A DNA stretch of 64,000 bases. Origin: Herbaspirillum sp. AP02 (GTDB lineage: Bacteria; Pseudomonadota; Gammaproteobacteria; Burkholderiales; Burkholderiaceae_D). The stretch spans positions 221,875 to 285,874 of the forward strand of contig NZ_JADWMY010000008.1 in NCBI RefSeq assembly GCF_015767275.1, written 5' to 3'. The notes under the pieces were generated by a model. That model worked only from the letters and a program-made list of their open reading frames with translations. It made no database searches and was not told the origin of the DNA. Position numbers and translations under genes: made by a program. Positions 9,356 to 18,648 of the stretch are shown piece after piece; position 1 is the stretch's first letter; each line of letters begins with the position of its first letter.

Positions 9356-10150
9356 ATGGCTGACAAGGCTGAACATGCCCACAATGCTGGCAATCCCGAA
9401 ATTATAGACCTGGCCACCTGGTTGCAGACGCCCATCGGCAATTACCTGCGGCAGTGGGAGCAGCACCATCTCAATGCCCTGACGGCCGACATCTTCGGTT
9501 TCAATGCGGTGCAGATCGGCTCTCCCCAGATCCACGCCCTGCAGGCCAACCGCATGCCATATCGCTGGCTGGCCGACAAGCACATGCCGGTGGAAGGCCA
9601 ATCCGAGCTGGAAGTGCCGCAGGTCGTCACGCCCGACTTCGGCGAACTGCCCTTCGCCAGCCAGAGCCTGGACCTGGTGGTGCTGCCGCATGTGCTGGAG
9701 TTTGCCGCCGAGCCGCACCAGGTGCTGCGCGAGGTGGAACGCGTGCTGATTCCGGAAGGGCAGGTCATCATCTGCGGCTTCAACCCCAGCAGCCTGTGGG
9801 GCATGCGCCAGGCGGCGGGGCGCCTGACCGGCGCGCACTTCCTGCCGCAGGATGGCGAATTCATCCGCCTGCCGCGCCTGAAGGACTGGCTCAAGCTGCT
9901 GAACATGGAAGTCAATCGCGGCCACTTCGGCTGCTACGCACCGCCCTGCGAGACCACCCAGTGGCTGGACCGTTTCGGCTTCATGGAAAAGGCGGGCGAC
10001 CGCTGGTGGCCTTACTTCGGTGCGGTCTATATCGTGCAGGCGATCAAGCGCGTGCCCGGCATGCGCCTGATCGGCCCGGCCCTGCAGCGGCAGAAACTGA
10101 AGGCGCCGCGTGGCGTGCCGGTGACCAACCGCATCCACAAGACCGACTGA
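9356..10150 (+). CDS. Class I SAM-dependent methyltransferase
   Basis: This 264-residue protein has a Methyltransf_11-like core. [19 protein letters not shown] at about residue 103 and [16 protein letters not shown] at about 130 match the post-II and motif III strands of the class I fold. The glycine-rich motif I is poorly conserved here ([11 protein letters not shown]), a peculiarity of this gloB/rnhA-linked family. The substrate is unknown. The neighbourhood (gloB divergent, rnhA and dnaQ downstream) is conserved in many beta- and gammaproteobacteria, which supports it as a real housekeeping gene but not a specific function. The start at 9356 has a purine-rich site (GAAAGAAGAG) in front. 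Confidence 0.85.
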   Translation: MADKAEHAHNAGNPEIIDLATWLQTPIGNYLRQWEQHHLNALTADIFGFNAVQIGSPQIHALQANRMPYRWLADKHMPVEGQSELEVPQVVTPDFGELPFASQSLDLVVLPHVLEFAAEPHQVLREVERVLIPEGQVIICGFNPSSLWGMRQAAGRLTGAHFLPQDGEFIRLPRLKDWLKLLNMEVNRGHFGCYAPPCETTQWLDRFGFMEKAGDRWWPYFGAVYIVQAIKRVPGMRLIGPALQRQKLKAPRGVPVTNRIHKTD

Positions 10151-10226
10151 CACCGACAAAACGGGCCGGGGCTGCGCGATCAGGTATCATCGCGGCCCGC
10201 CCACCCGAGCAAATAGATGGAAGAGT

Positions 10227-10661
10227 ATGGACAAAGTAGAGATTTATTCCGATGGTGCCTGCAAGGGCAATCCTGGTCGTGGCGGCTGGGGCGCCTTGCT
10301 GGTGGCCGGCGGCCAGGAAAAGGAAATCTTCGGTGGCGAGCCCAACACCACCAATAACCGCATGGAGCTGATGGCGGTGATCCAGGCGCTCAATGCCTTG
10401 AAGCGCCCTTGCGAGGTCGTGGTGCATACCGACAGCCAGTACGTGCAGAAGGGCATCAGCGAGTGGATCCACGGCTGGAAGGCGCGCGGCTGGAAGACCG
10501 CCAGCAAGGAACCGGTCAAGAACGCCGACCTGTGGCAGGCGCTGGACGCCGCCCAGCAGCAGCACCAGGTGGAATGGCGCTGGGTCCGCGGCCACAACGG
10601 CCACGCCGGCAATGAGCGCGCCGACCAACTGGCCAATCGTGGCGTGGACAGCCTCCGTTAA
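10227..10661 (+). CDS. rnhA: Ribonuclease HI
   Basis: This 144-residue cytosolic nuclease degrades the RNA strand of RNA:DNA hybrids, removing R-loops and primers. All catalytic positions are visible: Asp in [16 protein letters not shown] (D10 region), Glu in [13 protein letters not shown], Asp in [13 protein letters not shown], and the His/Asp pair in [18 protein letters not shown] near the C-terminus. Length is typical of the E. coli-type enzyme. A -10-like TATCAT lies at 10185-10190. dnaQ follows 71 bases downstream, the classic rnhA-dnaQ pairing, although here both are read in the same direction. Confidence 0.98.
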   Translation: MDKVEIYSDGACKGNPGRGGWGALLVAGGQEKEIFGGEPNTTNNRMELMAVIQALNALKRPCEVVVHTDSQYVQKGISEWIHGWKARGWKTASKEPVKNADLWQALDAAQQQHQVEWRWVRGHNGHAGNERADQLANRGVDSLR

Positions 10662-10732
10662 ACGGCCCTCCGTCGATTTTCAGTTCATTCGTATCAACAT
10701 CAACACCAGCGTCAACACCAGCAGGAGCAAGC

Positions 10733-11467
10733 ATGCGTCAGATCATTCTCGATACCGAAACCACGGGCCTCTCGCCGCGCGCCGGCAACCGCATCCTGGA
10801 AATCGGTTGTGTAGAGGTGCTTAACCGTCAGTTGTCAGGCAAGAACCTGCACTTCTACATCAACCCCGAGCGTGATTCCGAAGAAGGCGCGCTGGCCGTC
10901 CACGGCCTGACCACCGAATTCCTGGCCGACAAGCCGACCTTCAAGCAGATCGCCGCCGAGTTCCTGGACTACGTGCGCGGCGCCCAGATCATCATCCACA
11001 ACGCCCCCTTCGACGTCGGCTTCCTGGATGCCGAACTCGCCTTGCTGGGCTTGCCTCCCTTCAGGGAGCACATCGCCGACGTGGTGGACTCGCTGCAGAT
11101 GGCCAAGGAGCTGCACCCGGGGCGCCGCAATTCGCTCGATGCGCTGTGTGACCGCTACGGCATCTCCAACGCCCACCGCGTCCTGCACGGTGCGCTGCTG
11201 GATGCGGAGCTGCTGGCCGAGGTCTATCTCTCCATGACGCGAGGACAGAACTCGCTGACCATGGACCTGGGTACCGAGGAAGAAGTCAGCACCGGTGACG
11301 GCAAGCTGGAACTGGCCCCGCTGTCAGAAGTGATCGTGCTGGCCGCCAGCGAAGAAGAGCTAGGCCTGCACGAAGACGTGCTCAACCAGCTGGACAAGGA
11401 AGCCCGCGGCAGTTGCGTCTGGCGCTTCGAACCGCCGCCACCCGAGGCTGCCGCGGAAGCAGCCTGA
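10733..11467 (+). CDS. dnaQ: DNA polymerase III epsilon subunit (3'-5' proofreading exonuclease)
   Basis: This 244-residue protein is the proofreading exonuclease of the replicative polymerase. Exo motif I is ILDTETTGLSP at residues 4-14, motif II is HNAPFDVGFLDAE near residue 90, and motif III with the His/Asp pair is HRVLHGALLDAELLAEVY near residue 142, so it is the DEDDh class. The C-terminal 60 residues, acidic and less conserved, correspond to the tail that contacts the alpha subunit. The start has an AGGAG-like site (CAGCAGGAGCAAGC) directly in front. It is followed by a GC-rich hairpin at 11472-11507 and then the tRNA-Val gene. Confidence 0.97.
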   Translation: MRQIILDTETTGLSPRAGNRILEIGCVEVLNRQLSGKNLHFYINPERDSEEGALAVHGLTTEFLADKPTFKQIAAEFLDYVRGAQIIIHNAPFDVGFLDAELALLGLPPFREHIADVVDSLQMAKELHPGRRNSLDALCDRYGISNAHRVLHGALLDAELLAEVYLSMTRGQNSLTMDLGTEEEVSTGDGKLELAPLSEVIVLAASEEELGLHEDVLNQLDKEARGSCVWRFEPPPPEAAAEAA

Positions 11468-11471
11468 GCAG

Positions 11472-11507
11472 GTGGGCCCGGCGACAGAATGTGGCCGGGC
11501 TGCCCAC
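11472..11507 (+). terminator. GC-rich hairpin after dnaQ, possible terminator
   Basis: GTGGGC-CCGGC and GCCGGG-CTGCCCAC can pair around about 11 bases just after the dnaQ stop. There is only a short T-run (ATTTTG), so termination would be weak. Confidence 0.35.
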
Positions 11508-11552
11508 GGGATTTTGCATGGCGGTAAAAATGAAGAATTATTTACGAGGCGC

Positions 11553-11581
11553 TTGCACACCACGAAAAAGATTGGCATAAT
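11553..11581 (+). promoter_or_regulatory. Sigma-70 promoter of tRNA-Val
   Basis: TTGCAC (11553-11558) and CATAAT (11576-11581) are spaced by exactly 17 bases, and the mature tRNA begins 43 bases after the -10, a typical stable-RNA arrangement. Confidence 0.7.
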
Positions 11582-11624
11582 CTCGTCTCTCGATTGGCGC
11601 TGCAGCAAAAAGCCGGTCAGGTAT

Positions 11625-11699
11625 GGAAGGTTAGCTCAGTGGTAGAGCACTGCATTCACACTGCAGGGGTCGCAAGTTCGAAACTTGCACTTTCCACCA
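11625..11699 (+). tRNA. tRNA-Val (anticodon CAC)
   Basis: The cloverleaf folds fully over 75 bases: acceptor GGAAGGT with ACTTTCC (one G-U), D-arm GCTC/GAGC, anticodon arm CTGCA-TTCACAC-TGCAG with anticodon CAC reading GUG, T-arm GCAAG-TTCGAAA-CTTGC, discriminator A, and an encoded CCA end at 11697-11699. A terminator follows directly. The AT-rich patch starts just after it, and tRNA 3' ends are common integration sites, but I found no second copy of the 3' end in the window. Confidence 0.97.
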
Positions 11700-11706
11700 A
11701 ATTCAG

Positions 11707-11735
11707 AAAAGCCCGCCTTGCGCGGGCTTTTCGCT
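11707..11735 (+). terminator. Rho-independent terminator of tRNA-Val
   Basis: GCCCGC (11711-11716) pairs with GCGGGC (11722-11727) around CTTGC. It is flanked by AAAA in front and TTTT behind, the standard intrinsic terminator form. Confidence 0.85.
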
Positions 11736-12417
11736 TTGCAGATTCAATATTTTTAAACGACCCTTCTGTGGTCGGTGCAATGCGGGTTTGGAGACGAGTC
11801 AAGAAGCATGCGGCCTAAAACTGAGACTCGGGATATCTTCCGAAACTAGATCGGTCGATGAAAATTTGAGTTGCTCCCACTTAACATATCGACGTGCAGC
11901 CTGCTGTTGAATTTATTCACAAATACGATTTGCTAGGGCGGGCATGCCAGCAATTGGGGCGGGCTATGGATGGCAGCACAGTCATCGCCTGATCTTATTG
12001 TTGTGAAGTGTAAGCTCCATATAGCGCCCACATGGCTTTCGCATGTGCGTTCTCCCGAAGCAATCAAGTTAGACATCTGCCGATATCCAAAGAGAGGCAC
12101 TGCTTGTGATGCTTCGTTTAGCCGTTTCTTCAGGCTTCAATTCCTTTCAGGTCGAAGTGGCTGGTAACCTGCCATCCTACGATTCAAGTCCGAATGACAG
12201 AATATTTTGTGTCGCAATAGACCTTAAATAAGGCTTTTGGCGCCTTAGATATTGACTGTCGGTATTCATCATTTTCACGCTCACTCCGTCAATCATCAGA
12301 TATCGGTGCCTGCTCTGTCGATATGCGCTTCCTTTATATCTGCTCTTCGCCTAAAACTACCTGTCCGCAGGCGTATGAAGGACGAAAAGTTCCCACGTAG
12401 AATGTTTATTCAAATCG
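11736..12417. other. AT-richer region without convincing genes
   Basis: About 700 bases of clearly lower GC than the rest of the window follow the tRNA terminator. Short frames exist (for example 11970-12167 and 12252-12446), but they have no Shine-Dalgarno sequence, no recognisable domain and unusual composition. I regard the region as non-coding or as decayed remnants of inserted DNA. No direct repeat of the tRNA end, integrase or IS end was found. Confidence 0.5.
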
Positions 12418-12447
12418 TTGATTTTCTGTTAATTAGTTTGGTATAAG
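12418..12447 (+). promoter_or_regulatory. Candidate promoter of the KTSC-like gene
   Basis: TTGATT (12418-12423) and TATAAG (12442-12447) are 18 bases apart, about 50 bases upstream of the start codon at 12497. Confidence 0.45.
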
Positions 12448-12496
12448 AGCTCAGCGGGGCGGCGTAATAATTAATTCAAAGTAGCCGGAGAAGAGC

Positions 12497-12733
12497 ATGC
12501 AAACATATCTAAATTTAGGTGGGGACTCGAACGTCGTGCGGTATGAGATACGCGACGATTCTATAACGGTGGAGTTTGCTTCTGGAACCCACCGTTTTTA
12601 TTTATATGATCACAATCAGCCAGGCAAGATGCACGTGGAGAAGTTGCAGACTTTAGCAAAAGCTGGTCAAGGCCTTAACAGCTACATAGGAAAAAATCTG
12701 AGAAGCCCGACTTCTTACGCACGTCGATGGTAA
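12497..12733 (+). CDS. Small KTSC-domain-like protein
   Basis: This 78-residue protein matches the pattern of the KTSC domain (named after the lysyl-tRNA synthetase C-terminus): YEIRDDSITVEFASGTHRFY followed by a short helix, then an AGQGLNSYIGKNLRSP-like segment that aligns with the family's GKYFNRxI end. The function of these small proteins is unknown. The start has GGAGAAG eight bases upstream, and a promoter candidate lies at 12418-12447. Base composition is AT-rich like the neighbouring OLD gene, suggesting the two were acquired together. There are 181 bases between them, so they may be separately transcribed. The domain call is by eye and only moderately sure. Confidence 0.6.
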   Translation: MQTYLNLGGDSNVVRYEIRDDSITVEFASGTHRFYLYDHNQPGKMHVEKLQTLAKAGQGLNSYIGKNLRSPTSYARRW

Positions 12734-12914
12734 GTATCCGCATCGGTTGTTAGATCACACTCTGCTGTCGTCCCGCCGCACGCAAAGTGTAATAGATGTT
12801 TGCTGATAGATCGCGGTATGTAAGTCAGCCTCAGCCGACTTGACTGGCTGATCAACCAGATATCTTCTCGCGAGACTTTCAGGATTTTATTTTCTGAAAC
12901 TGAAGTTGACCATA

Positions 12915-14795
12915 ATGAAAATTCAAAGCGTAAGCATAAAGAACTTCAGAACGTTGGTTGACGTGACCATTCCATTTGACTCAGTCACGACGTTCATCGG
13001 ACCTAACGGCGTCGGTAAGTCGACGGTGCTTAGAGCTCTCGATTGGTATTTCAATGGTAAGGCAGGAACTCTGTCAGAAGCGGACTGTTCATTTGGCGAT
13101 ACCCAGCGGAGTATCGAGGTGAGAGTAACTTTCTGTGATTTGAGCAAAAAAGACCGTGAAGCCCTTGGGAAATATGCGCCCGCTGAGGCGGATACGTTTA
13201 CAGCATGGAAAAGCAGATCTCCGGAAGGCATAGAAATGATTTCTGCAAATGCTAAGGGTTTTTCAGAGTTTGAAAAGATAAAGGCGGCCACCACCGCAGG
13301 AGCAAAAAAGGCGCTGTATGCTGAATTAAGGAACGCGCAGCCGGAATTGAATCTTCCTAGCGCCGGTACAGCAGGAGCCGTCGATCAGGCAATGATGAGT
13401 TGGGAGTCTGCGCACATAGATATGCTCTCCGACGCTTCAGAAGGGCTTCAAACAAATTTTTTCGGCTTCAATAGCGAAGGGAAAATGAGTGGATTGTTTG
13501 ATTTTGTTTTAATTACAGCAGATCTCCGGGCGAGCGAAGAATCGTCAGATACGAAGTCGAGCATCATTTCGCGGATATTAGAGCGCTCTGTTGACCGAGC
13601 TGCCGCGGATTCCGATATCGCCAGGATCGTTGAAGACTCTCGCGCCAGGCAACAGGCTGTCTATGAAGAGAAATTTAAGGGGCAGCTTGAGGTACTAACA
13701 AGAGAGCTAAATACTGTTATTGCAGGATATTCACCAGGACGCTCCGTGGCGGTGACTCCGGCAGAGATAGAGCTAAAGGCTTCGCGAACTACTTTCGAGG
13801 TTGCAATACTCGACGGAAAAACTGAAACACAAGTTGAACGGCAGGGGCATGGTTTCCAGCGGACGCTTCTGATTTCAGCTCTTCAACTATTAGCTCAATC
13901 AGGTGCTGCCGCAACTGAGGGAGTAATCTGCCTTGCAATCGAAGAGCCAGAACTGTTCCAGCATCCAATTCAAGCTCAGACTTTCTCGAGGGTTTTGAGA
14001 TCGCTTGCAGAAGATCCAACTAAGCGGGTTCAGGTCACTTACGCTACACACAGCCCATATTTTATTGAATCTCGTCGGTTTGGGCAGGTCAGGAGACTCG
14101 ATAGGGTGCCGGGAGAAAACCCTTCTGTTCAAATGCATTTCGCTTCAATCAGTGACGTGAAGAAGAGGCTCAATGGAGTCGTGAAACCAAACACGATTGA
14201 TCAGCAGTTGGATGGCATGGTTGCGAATCAGCTTGCTACAGCACTTTTTGCCCATCGTGCTTTTCTTGTGGAAGGGACGACGGAGTCAGCTGTATTTCAC
14301 GGTATTGGTGATCGTAGGTCAGATGGGTCTATTGAGGCTGGAGGGACAGCAATCGTCCCAGTACTCGGAAAGTCTTCACTACCTTTAGCACATACGATCT
14401 TGTCTTTGCTTGGTGTCCCGGTCTATTCATTATTCGATGCTGATGCGAATTTCGCTCAACGTGCTAAGAGCAAAGGGAAGTCGGAAGAGAAGATTGAGGA
14501 AGAACGTCGATCCCATGTTTCTGCAAATCGAACGTTGTTGCGTTATTTCAATATTGAAGAGTCCGACTTTCCAAAAGAGGTTGTGACGGAAAAAGTTGCT
14601 ATTTTTGAAGACCACCTTGAGTCATATCTGGAAAAAAATTGGGCAGCCTGGTGCGCTGCGCGAGATAGCGTTGAATCTGAGACAGGTATGAAAATGGATA
14701 AAAATCAAAACGGATACAGAATCGCTACCAAGCGCGCTCAGGGTGATGTACCAGAAATGCTGGTGAAGGTACTTGAGAAAGCGGAAGGAAAATAA
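12915..14795 (+). CDS. OLD-family ATP-dependent nuclease (AAA ATPase plus Toprim)
   Basis: This 626-residue protein starts with an SMC/RecF-like ATPase half: [14 protein letters not shown], then Walker [10 protein letters not shown] at residues 29-37. A signature-like segment follows at about 312-320 ([15 protein letters not shown]), Walker B near [13 protein letters not shown] and a switch His in [13 protein letters not shown]. The C-terminal part is a Toprim nuclease domain with the Glu in [15 protein letters not shown] and the Asp pair in YSLFDADAN. This is the overcoming-lysogenization-defect (OLD) architecture; without a UvrD-like helicase beside it, it would be class 1. Such proteins are DNA nucleases often linked to phage defence. 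ATG 12915 is preferred to TTG 12906. Composition is AT-rich, unlike the next gene, whose start is only 5 bases downstream. Confidence 0.85.
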   Translation: MKIQSVSIKNFRTLVDVTIPFDSVTTFIGPNGVGKSTVLRALDWYFNGKAGTLSEADCSFGDTQRSIEVRVTFCDLSKKDREALGKYAPAEADTFTAWKSRSPEGIEMISANAKGFSEFEKIKAATTAGAKKALYAELRNAQPELNLPSAGTAGAVDQAMMSWESAHIDMLSDASEGLQTNFFGFNSEGKMSGLFDFVLITADLRASEESSDTKSSIISRILERSVDRAAADSDIARIVEDSRARQQAVYEEKFKGQLEVLTRELNTVIAGYSPGRSVAVTPAEIELKASRTTFEVAILDGKTETQVERQGHGFQRTLLISALQLLAQSGAAATEGVICLAIEEPELFQHPIQAQTFSRVLRSLAEDPTKRVQVTYATHSPYFIESRRFGQVRRLDRVPGENPSVQMHFASISDVKKRLNGVVKPNTIDQQLDGMVANQLATALFAHRAFLVEGTTESAVFHGIGDRRSDGSIEAGGTAIVPVLGKSSLPLAHTILSLLGVPVYSLFDADANFAQRAKSKGKSEEKIEEERRSHVSANRTLLRYFNIEESDFPKEVVTEKVAIFEDHLESYLEKNWAAWCAARDSVESETGMKMDKNQNGYRIATKRAQGDVPEMLVKVLEKAEGK

Positions 14796-14800
14796 AACCT

Positions 14801-16210
14801 ATGCACGACATCATCTGCCCCCACTGCGGCAAAGCCTTCAAGATCGACGAAGCCGGTTATGCCGACATCCTCAAGCAAGTCCGTGACAATGCCTTCGAGC
14901 AGCAATTGCATGAACGCCTGGAGCTGGCCGAGCAGGACAAGCGCAACGCCGTCGAACTGGCCCGCGCCCGGGCTGAGGGCGAGTCGCAGAAGGCCGCCGC
15001 TGCACGTGATGCCGAAATCCAGGAATTGAAGGCCCGCCTGGAGGCCGGTGAACTCGCCCAGAAGATGGCCGTGGCCGAAGCCATGGCCAACGTGGAAAAG
15101 GAACGTGACCGGCTGGCCCATGACCTGGAGCAGGCGAAAAAGGAAAAGCTGTCCGACCTGCAACTGGCCGAGGCCCGCCTGGCCCAGCAACTGCAGCAGA
15201 CCGTCAGCGAAAAGGATGCCGAGATCCAGGCGCTCAAGGCCAGGATGGAATCCATCGCCATCACCCAGAAACTGGCCGTCAACGAAGCGGTCGGCGTGGT
15301 GGAAAAACAGCGGGATGAGCTCAAGAGCAGCCTGGTGCGCGCCGAACTGGAAAAGCAGCTGGCCGAGAAATCGCTGAAGGACAAGTACGAAACCCAGATC
15401 AAGGACCGCGAAGACATGATCGAGCGCCTGCGCGACATGAAGGCGCGGCTCTCCACCAAGATGGTCGGTGAAACCCTGGAGCAGCACTGCGAGACCGAGT
15501 TCAATCGTATCCGTGCCACCGCCTTCCCGCGTGCCTACTTCGAGAAGGACAACGATGCCCGCAGCGGCAGCAAGGGCGACTACATCTTCCGCGATACGGA
15601 CGAGGCGGGTACCGAGATCGTCTCCATCATGTTCGAGATGAAGAACGAGAGCGATCGTACCGCCACCAAGAACCGCAACGAGGACTTCCTCAAGGAGCTG
15701 GACAAGGACCGCCAGGAAAAGGGCTGCGAATACGCCGTCCTGGTCTCGCTGCTGGAACCCGAGAGCGAGCTGTACAACACTGGCATCGTCGACGTCTTCC
15801 ATCGCTACCCGAAGATGTACGTGGTCCGCCCGCAGTTCTTCATTCCCATCATCACCCTGCTCAGGAATGCCGCGCTCAATTCCTTGAAATACAAGACCGA
15901 GCTGGCACTGGTGAAGGCGCAGAACATCGACATTACCAACTTCGAATCCGAGCTCGATACCTTCAAGACCGCCTTCGCCAAGAACTACGACCTGGCGTCA
16001 CGTCGCTTCCAGACAGCGATAGAGGAAATCGACAAGTCCATCGACCACCTGCAGAAGACCAAGGAAGCCCTGCTTGGCACCGACCGCAACCTGCGCCTGG
16101 CCAACGACAAGGCGCAGGATGTCACGATCAAGCGGCTCACGCGGGGTAATCCGACCATGGCTGACAAGTTTGCCGATCTCAAGAAGGATAGCTCCGATAG
16201 CGAGCAATGA
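14801..16210 (+). CDS. DUF2130 protein: coiled coil with nuclease-like domain
   Basis: This 469-residue protein begins with a CPHCGKAF zinc-ribbon-like motif (residues 6-13), followed by about 200 residues of charged heptad coiled coil rich in E, K, A and L. After that comes the DUF2130 domain (about residues 225-380), whose GDYIFRD and MFEMKNE segments look like a PD-(D/E)XK nuclease core. A second shorter coiled coil precedes the polar C-terminus. The function is not established; the layout recalls RmuC-type nucleases. GC content is at the genome level, so the sharp composition change sits exactly in the 5-base gap after the OLD gene. The AAGGAA Shine-Dalgarno candidate lies inside the OLD reading frame. 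Confidence in the family is good. Confidence 0.82.
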   Translation: MHDIICPHCGKAFKIDEAGYADILKQVRDNAFEQQLHERLELAEQDKRNAVELARARAEGESQKAAAARDAEIQELKARLEAGELAQKMAVAEAMANVEKERDRLAHDLEQAKKEKLSDLQLAEARLAQQLQQTVSEKDAEIQALKARMESIAITQKLAVNEAVGVVEKQRDELKSSLVRAELEKQLAEKSLKDKYETQIKDREDMIERLRDMKARLSTKMVGETLEQHCETEFNRIRATAFPRAYFEKDNDARSGSKGDYIFRDTDEAGTEIVSIMFEMKNESDRTATKNRNEDFLKELDKDRQEKGCEYAVLVSLLEPESELYNTGIVDVFHRYPKMYVVRPQFFIPIITLLRNAALNSLKYKTELALVKAQNIDITNFESELDTFKTAFAKNYDLASRRFQTAIEEIDKSIDHLQKTKEALLGTDRNLRLANDKAQDVTIKRLTRGNPTMADKFADLKKDSSDSEQ

Positions 16211-16249
16211 TGCGCCGGAGCGAATCTTCGCCGACTCTTGGCAGTACGG

Positions 16250-17737
16250 CTAAGTTCGCACTGCCGTGAAGGTGGAAAATGCTTCCCGCAACGATCCATA
16301 CAGATTCCGATACTGCTGCAATCTGTGGGCTGTCTGGGTCTGTTTCGTGGTGTCCGGCTGATACGCCTCCAAGACTTCAGGCGCCACGCAGACCCTTCCC
16401 ACATCCTCCCCCGTATGCGCCAACCTCCCCAGGCGCGCTGCCCCCAGCGCCGCGCCGACCTCTGCCCCCGCATGTCGCCGCAAGGGAATCCCCAGCGCCG
16501 TGGCACACAATTCACCCCAGAACGCACTGCGCGATCCGCCGCCAACGAGGGCGGCGCTCTGCAACACGGTGCCCGCCGACTGCAGCGCTGCGTAACCATC
16601 GGCCATGGCAAAGGCCACACCTTCCATCACGGCATAGGCCAGGTGGGCGCTGTCATGCGCCGGTGTCATGCCGAACAGCACGCCCTTGGCATTGGCATCG
16701 TTGTGCGGAGTGCGTTCGCCGTTGAGATAGGGCAGGAAGATCGGTGCCTGGGCCTGTTGCGTCACGCTCAGGCGTTCGGCGCCGGCGACCAGTTCGGCCA
16801 CCTCGCGACCGACCACGCCGGACAGCCAATGCAGGCTGGCAGCGGCTGACAGGATCACGCTCATCTGGTGCCATTGTCCTGGCAGGCAGTGGCAGAAGGC
16901 GTGCACGCCCTGTTGCGGGTTGGGGGCGTGCCGCTCCGTGGCGGCAAACAGGACGCCCGAGCTGCCTAGCGACAGGAAGGCATCGCCCGCCTGGATCACG
17001 CCGATGCCCACCGCGCTGGCGGCGTTGTCACCGGCGCCGCCGGCCACTACCACCGGGCCGCCGATGCCCCATTCGCGGCGCAATTCCTCGCGTAGCTGGC
17101 CGGCCACGGCGCTGCCTTCCACCAGGCGCGGCATGTGGCTGCGGTCCAGTCCGGTCGCCGCGAGCATGCGCTCGGACCAGTCGCGCCGCGCCACGTCCAG
17201 CCAGAGCGTGCCGGCCGCGTCCGACATCTCGGAGACGAACTCGCCGGTCAACTTCCAGCCCAGGTAATCCTTGGGCAGCAAGACCTTGTCGATGGCACGG
17301 TAGACCGCCGGTTCGTACTTCGACAGCCACAGCAGCTTGGGCGCGGTAAAACCGGGCATGGCGCGATTGCCGGTGATGAGGGCGGCATCCGGCACCAGCG
17401 CTTCCAGTTCCACGCACTCGGCGTGGGCGCGCATGTCGTTCCACAGGATGGCCGGGCGCAGTACGTTGCCATTGCGGTCCAGCAGGGTGGCGCCATGCAT
17501 CTGGCCGGAGATGCCGATGCCGCGCAGCGCCGAGAAGGCCTGCGGGGCCTCGGTGCGCAGCGCGGCGATGGCGTCCTGCGTGGCGTTCCACCACGATTGC
17601 GGCGCCTGTTCGGACCACAGCGGGTGCGGGTTGTCCACGCGCAGCCTGGCACCGGTGATGGCGATGACGCGGGAGTCGTCGTCGGTGAGGACAAGCTTCA
17701 CTTCGGAAGTGCCGAGGTCGATGCCCAGATAGCTCAA
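16250..17737 (-). CDS. xylB: Xylulokinase (FGGY carbohydrate kinase)
   Basis: This 495-residue enzyme phosphorylates D-xylulose to xylulose 5-phosphate using ATP. It opens with the FGGY phosphate-1 motif YLGIDLGTSEVKLVL and has GIGISGQMHGATLLD, PAILWNDMRA, the catalytic-Asp region VVAGGAGDNAASAVGIG, and GGGSRSAFWGELCATAL with the adenosine motif. Length is normal. The start codon is TTG at 17737, with AAGGAA seven bases upstream; no ATG fits the conserved N-terminus. It is the last gene of the polyol operon, 29 bases after the AraC regulator, so it would trap the ketose made by the dehydrogenase at 19807-20844. Confidence 0.95.
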   Translation of the reverse strand: MSYLGIDLGTSEVKLVLTDDDSRVIAITGARLRVDNPHPLWSEQAPQSWWNATQDAIAALRTEAPQAFSALRGIGISGQMHGATLLDRNGNVLRPAILWNDMRAHAECVELEALVPDAALITGNRAMPGFTAPKLLWLSKYEPAVYRAIDKVLLPKDYLGWKLTGEFVSEMSDAAGTLWLDVARRDWSERMLAATGLDRSHMPRLVEGSAVAGQLREELRREWGIGGPVVVAGGAGDNAASAVGIGVIQAGDAFLSLGSSGVLFAATERHAPNPQQGVHAFCHCLPGQWHQMSVILSAAASLHWLSGVVGREVAELVAGAERLSVTQQAQAPIFLPYLNGERTPHNDANAKGVLFGMTPAHDSAHLAYAVMEGVAFAMADGYAALQSAGTVLQSAALVGGGSRSAFWGELCATALGIPLRRHAGAEVGAALGAARLGRLAHTGEDVGRVCVAPEVLEAYQPDTTKQTQTAHRLQQYRNLYGSLREAFSTFTAVRT

Positions 17738-17766
17738 ATCAATTTCCTTTGCTTGCAGAGTAGGGG

Positions 17767-18648
17767 TCAGGCCACTGCCCGGACGTCGTCATTGAGCCGG
17801 TGCAGCGAGCGGAAACGCGAGGGCGGCATGCCCTTGCAGGCCAGGAACTGGCGGTTGAAATTGGAAAGATTGTTGAAGCCCACCCGGTAGCACACCTCGG
17901 TCACGCTCAGTTCGGTGCACATCAGCAGTTCGCAGGCTTCGTTCAGGCGCAGGCCGTTCTGGTACTGGATGAAGGTGCAGCCGGTATGGCGCTTGAAGAA
18001 GCGGGTAAAACTGCTCACGCTCATGCCGGCCAGGTCGGCCACGTCCGTCTCGCGCAGGTTACTGCCGAGGTTCTGGCGGATATAGGACAGCACCTGGTTG
18101 ATGGTGGACGACATGTGGCGTTGCGCGTTGAGGTCGTAACCCGGACCGGCCAGCGGCCTGCGTTCGGGGCAGGACGCCAGCTGTTCCAGCACCGACATCA
18201 TCAGTACCACGCGCCGCGCACCGCCGGCCTGGGCCAGTTCCTGCATCAGCGGGGTGATCGATATCCCCAATGCATCGGGAAACTGCAGGCCACGCGCTGC
18301 GCCATCGAGCAGTTCCTGCAAGGGGGCCAGTTCGGGAATGGCACCCACCATGCGCTCCACGAAGGGGCGCGAGAACTGCAGTACCAGGTCACGGCCGGCC
18401 AGGTGCTGATCCTGCCCCAGGTTGCTGACCCAGTTGTGCGGCAGGTTGGGGCCGGTCAGCACCAGGTTGCCGGGACCGAAGTCGTCGATGCAATCGCCCA
18501 CGAAGAACTTGCCGCTGGAGGCGGTAATGACGTGGACTTCATATTCGGGATGGAAGTGCCATTTGGCCACCGTGTGCGGGTAGTCATGCACCCAGGCCCT
18601 GAACGATTCGTCCTGGCGGGTATGCACCAGTTCCAGATCCGGACTCAT
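17767..18648 (-). CDS. AraC-family transcriptional regulator
   Basis: This 293-residue regulator has an N-terminal cupin-type sensor half (KWHFHPEYEVHVITASSGKF, GPNLPHNWVSN) and a C-terminal pair of helix-turn-helix motifs. These are NLRETDVADLAGMSVSSFTRFFKR and LSVTEVCYRVGFNNLSNFNRQF with the family ending RKGMPPSRFR-like. The start at 18648 has a well-placed AGGAGA, whereas the upstream frame to 18681 has none. It overlaps the end of the ABC ATPase gene by about 65 bases. Being inside the polyol operon it is the likely activator, and the GTCACGT repeats ahead of the operon (23919-23945) are a plausible binding site. That link is inference. Confidence 0.9.
   Translation of the reverse strand: MSPDLELVHTRQDESFRAWVHDYPHTVAKWHFHPEYEVHVITASSGKFFVGDCIDDFGPGNLVLTGPNLPHNWVSNLGQDQHLAGRDLVLQFSRPFVERMVGAIPELAPLQELLDGAARGLQFPDALGISITPLMQELAQAGGARRVVLMMSVLEQLASCPERRPLAGPGYDLNAQRHMSSTINQVLSYIRQNLGSNLRETDVADLAGMSVSSFTRFFKRHTGCTFIQYQNGLRLNEACELLMCTELSVTEVCYRVGFNNLSNFNRQFLACKGMPPSRFRSLHRLNDDVRAVA

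Noticed and set aside
11970..12167. 65-codon frame in the AT-rich patch
   Set aside because: No ribosome-binding site or recognisable motif; composition not protein-like.
12906..12914. TTG 12906 as start of the OLD gene
   Set aside because: ATG 12915 gives the conserved MKI-type N-terminus of SMC-like ATPases; the extra three residues are unnecessary.
11625..16249. Integrated element bounded by attL/attR at tRNA-Val
   Set aside because: I looked for a second copy of the tRNA 3' end and for an integrase on this side and found neither.
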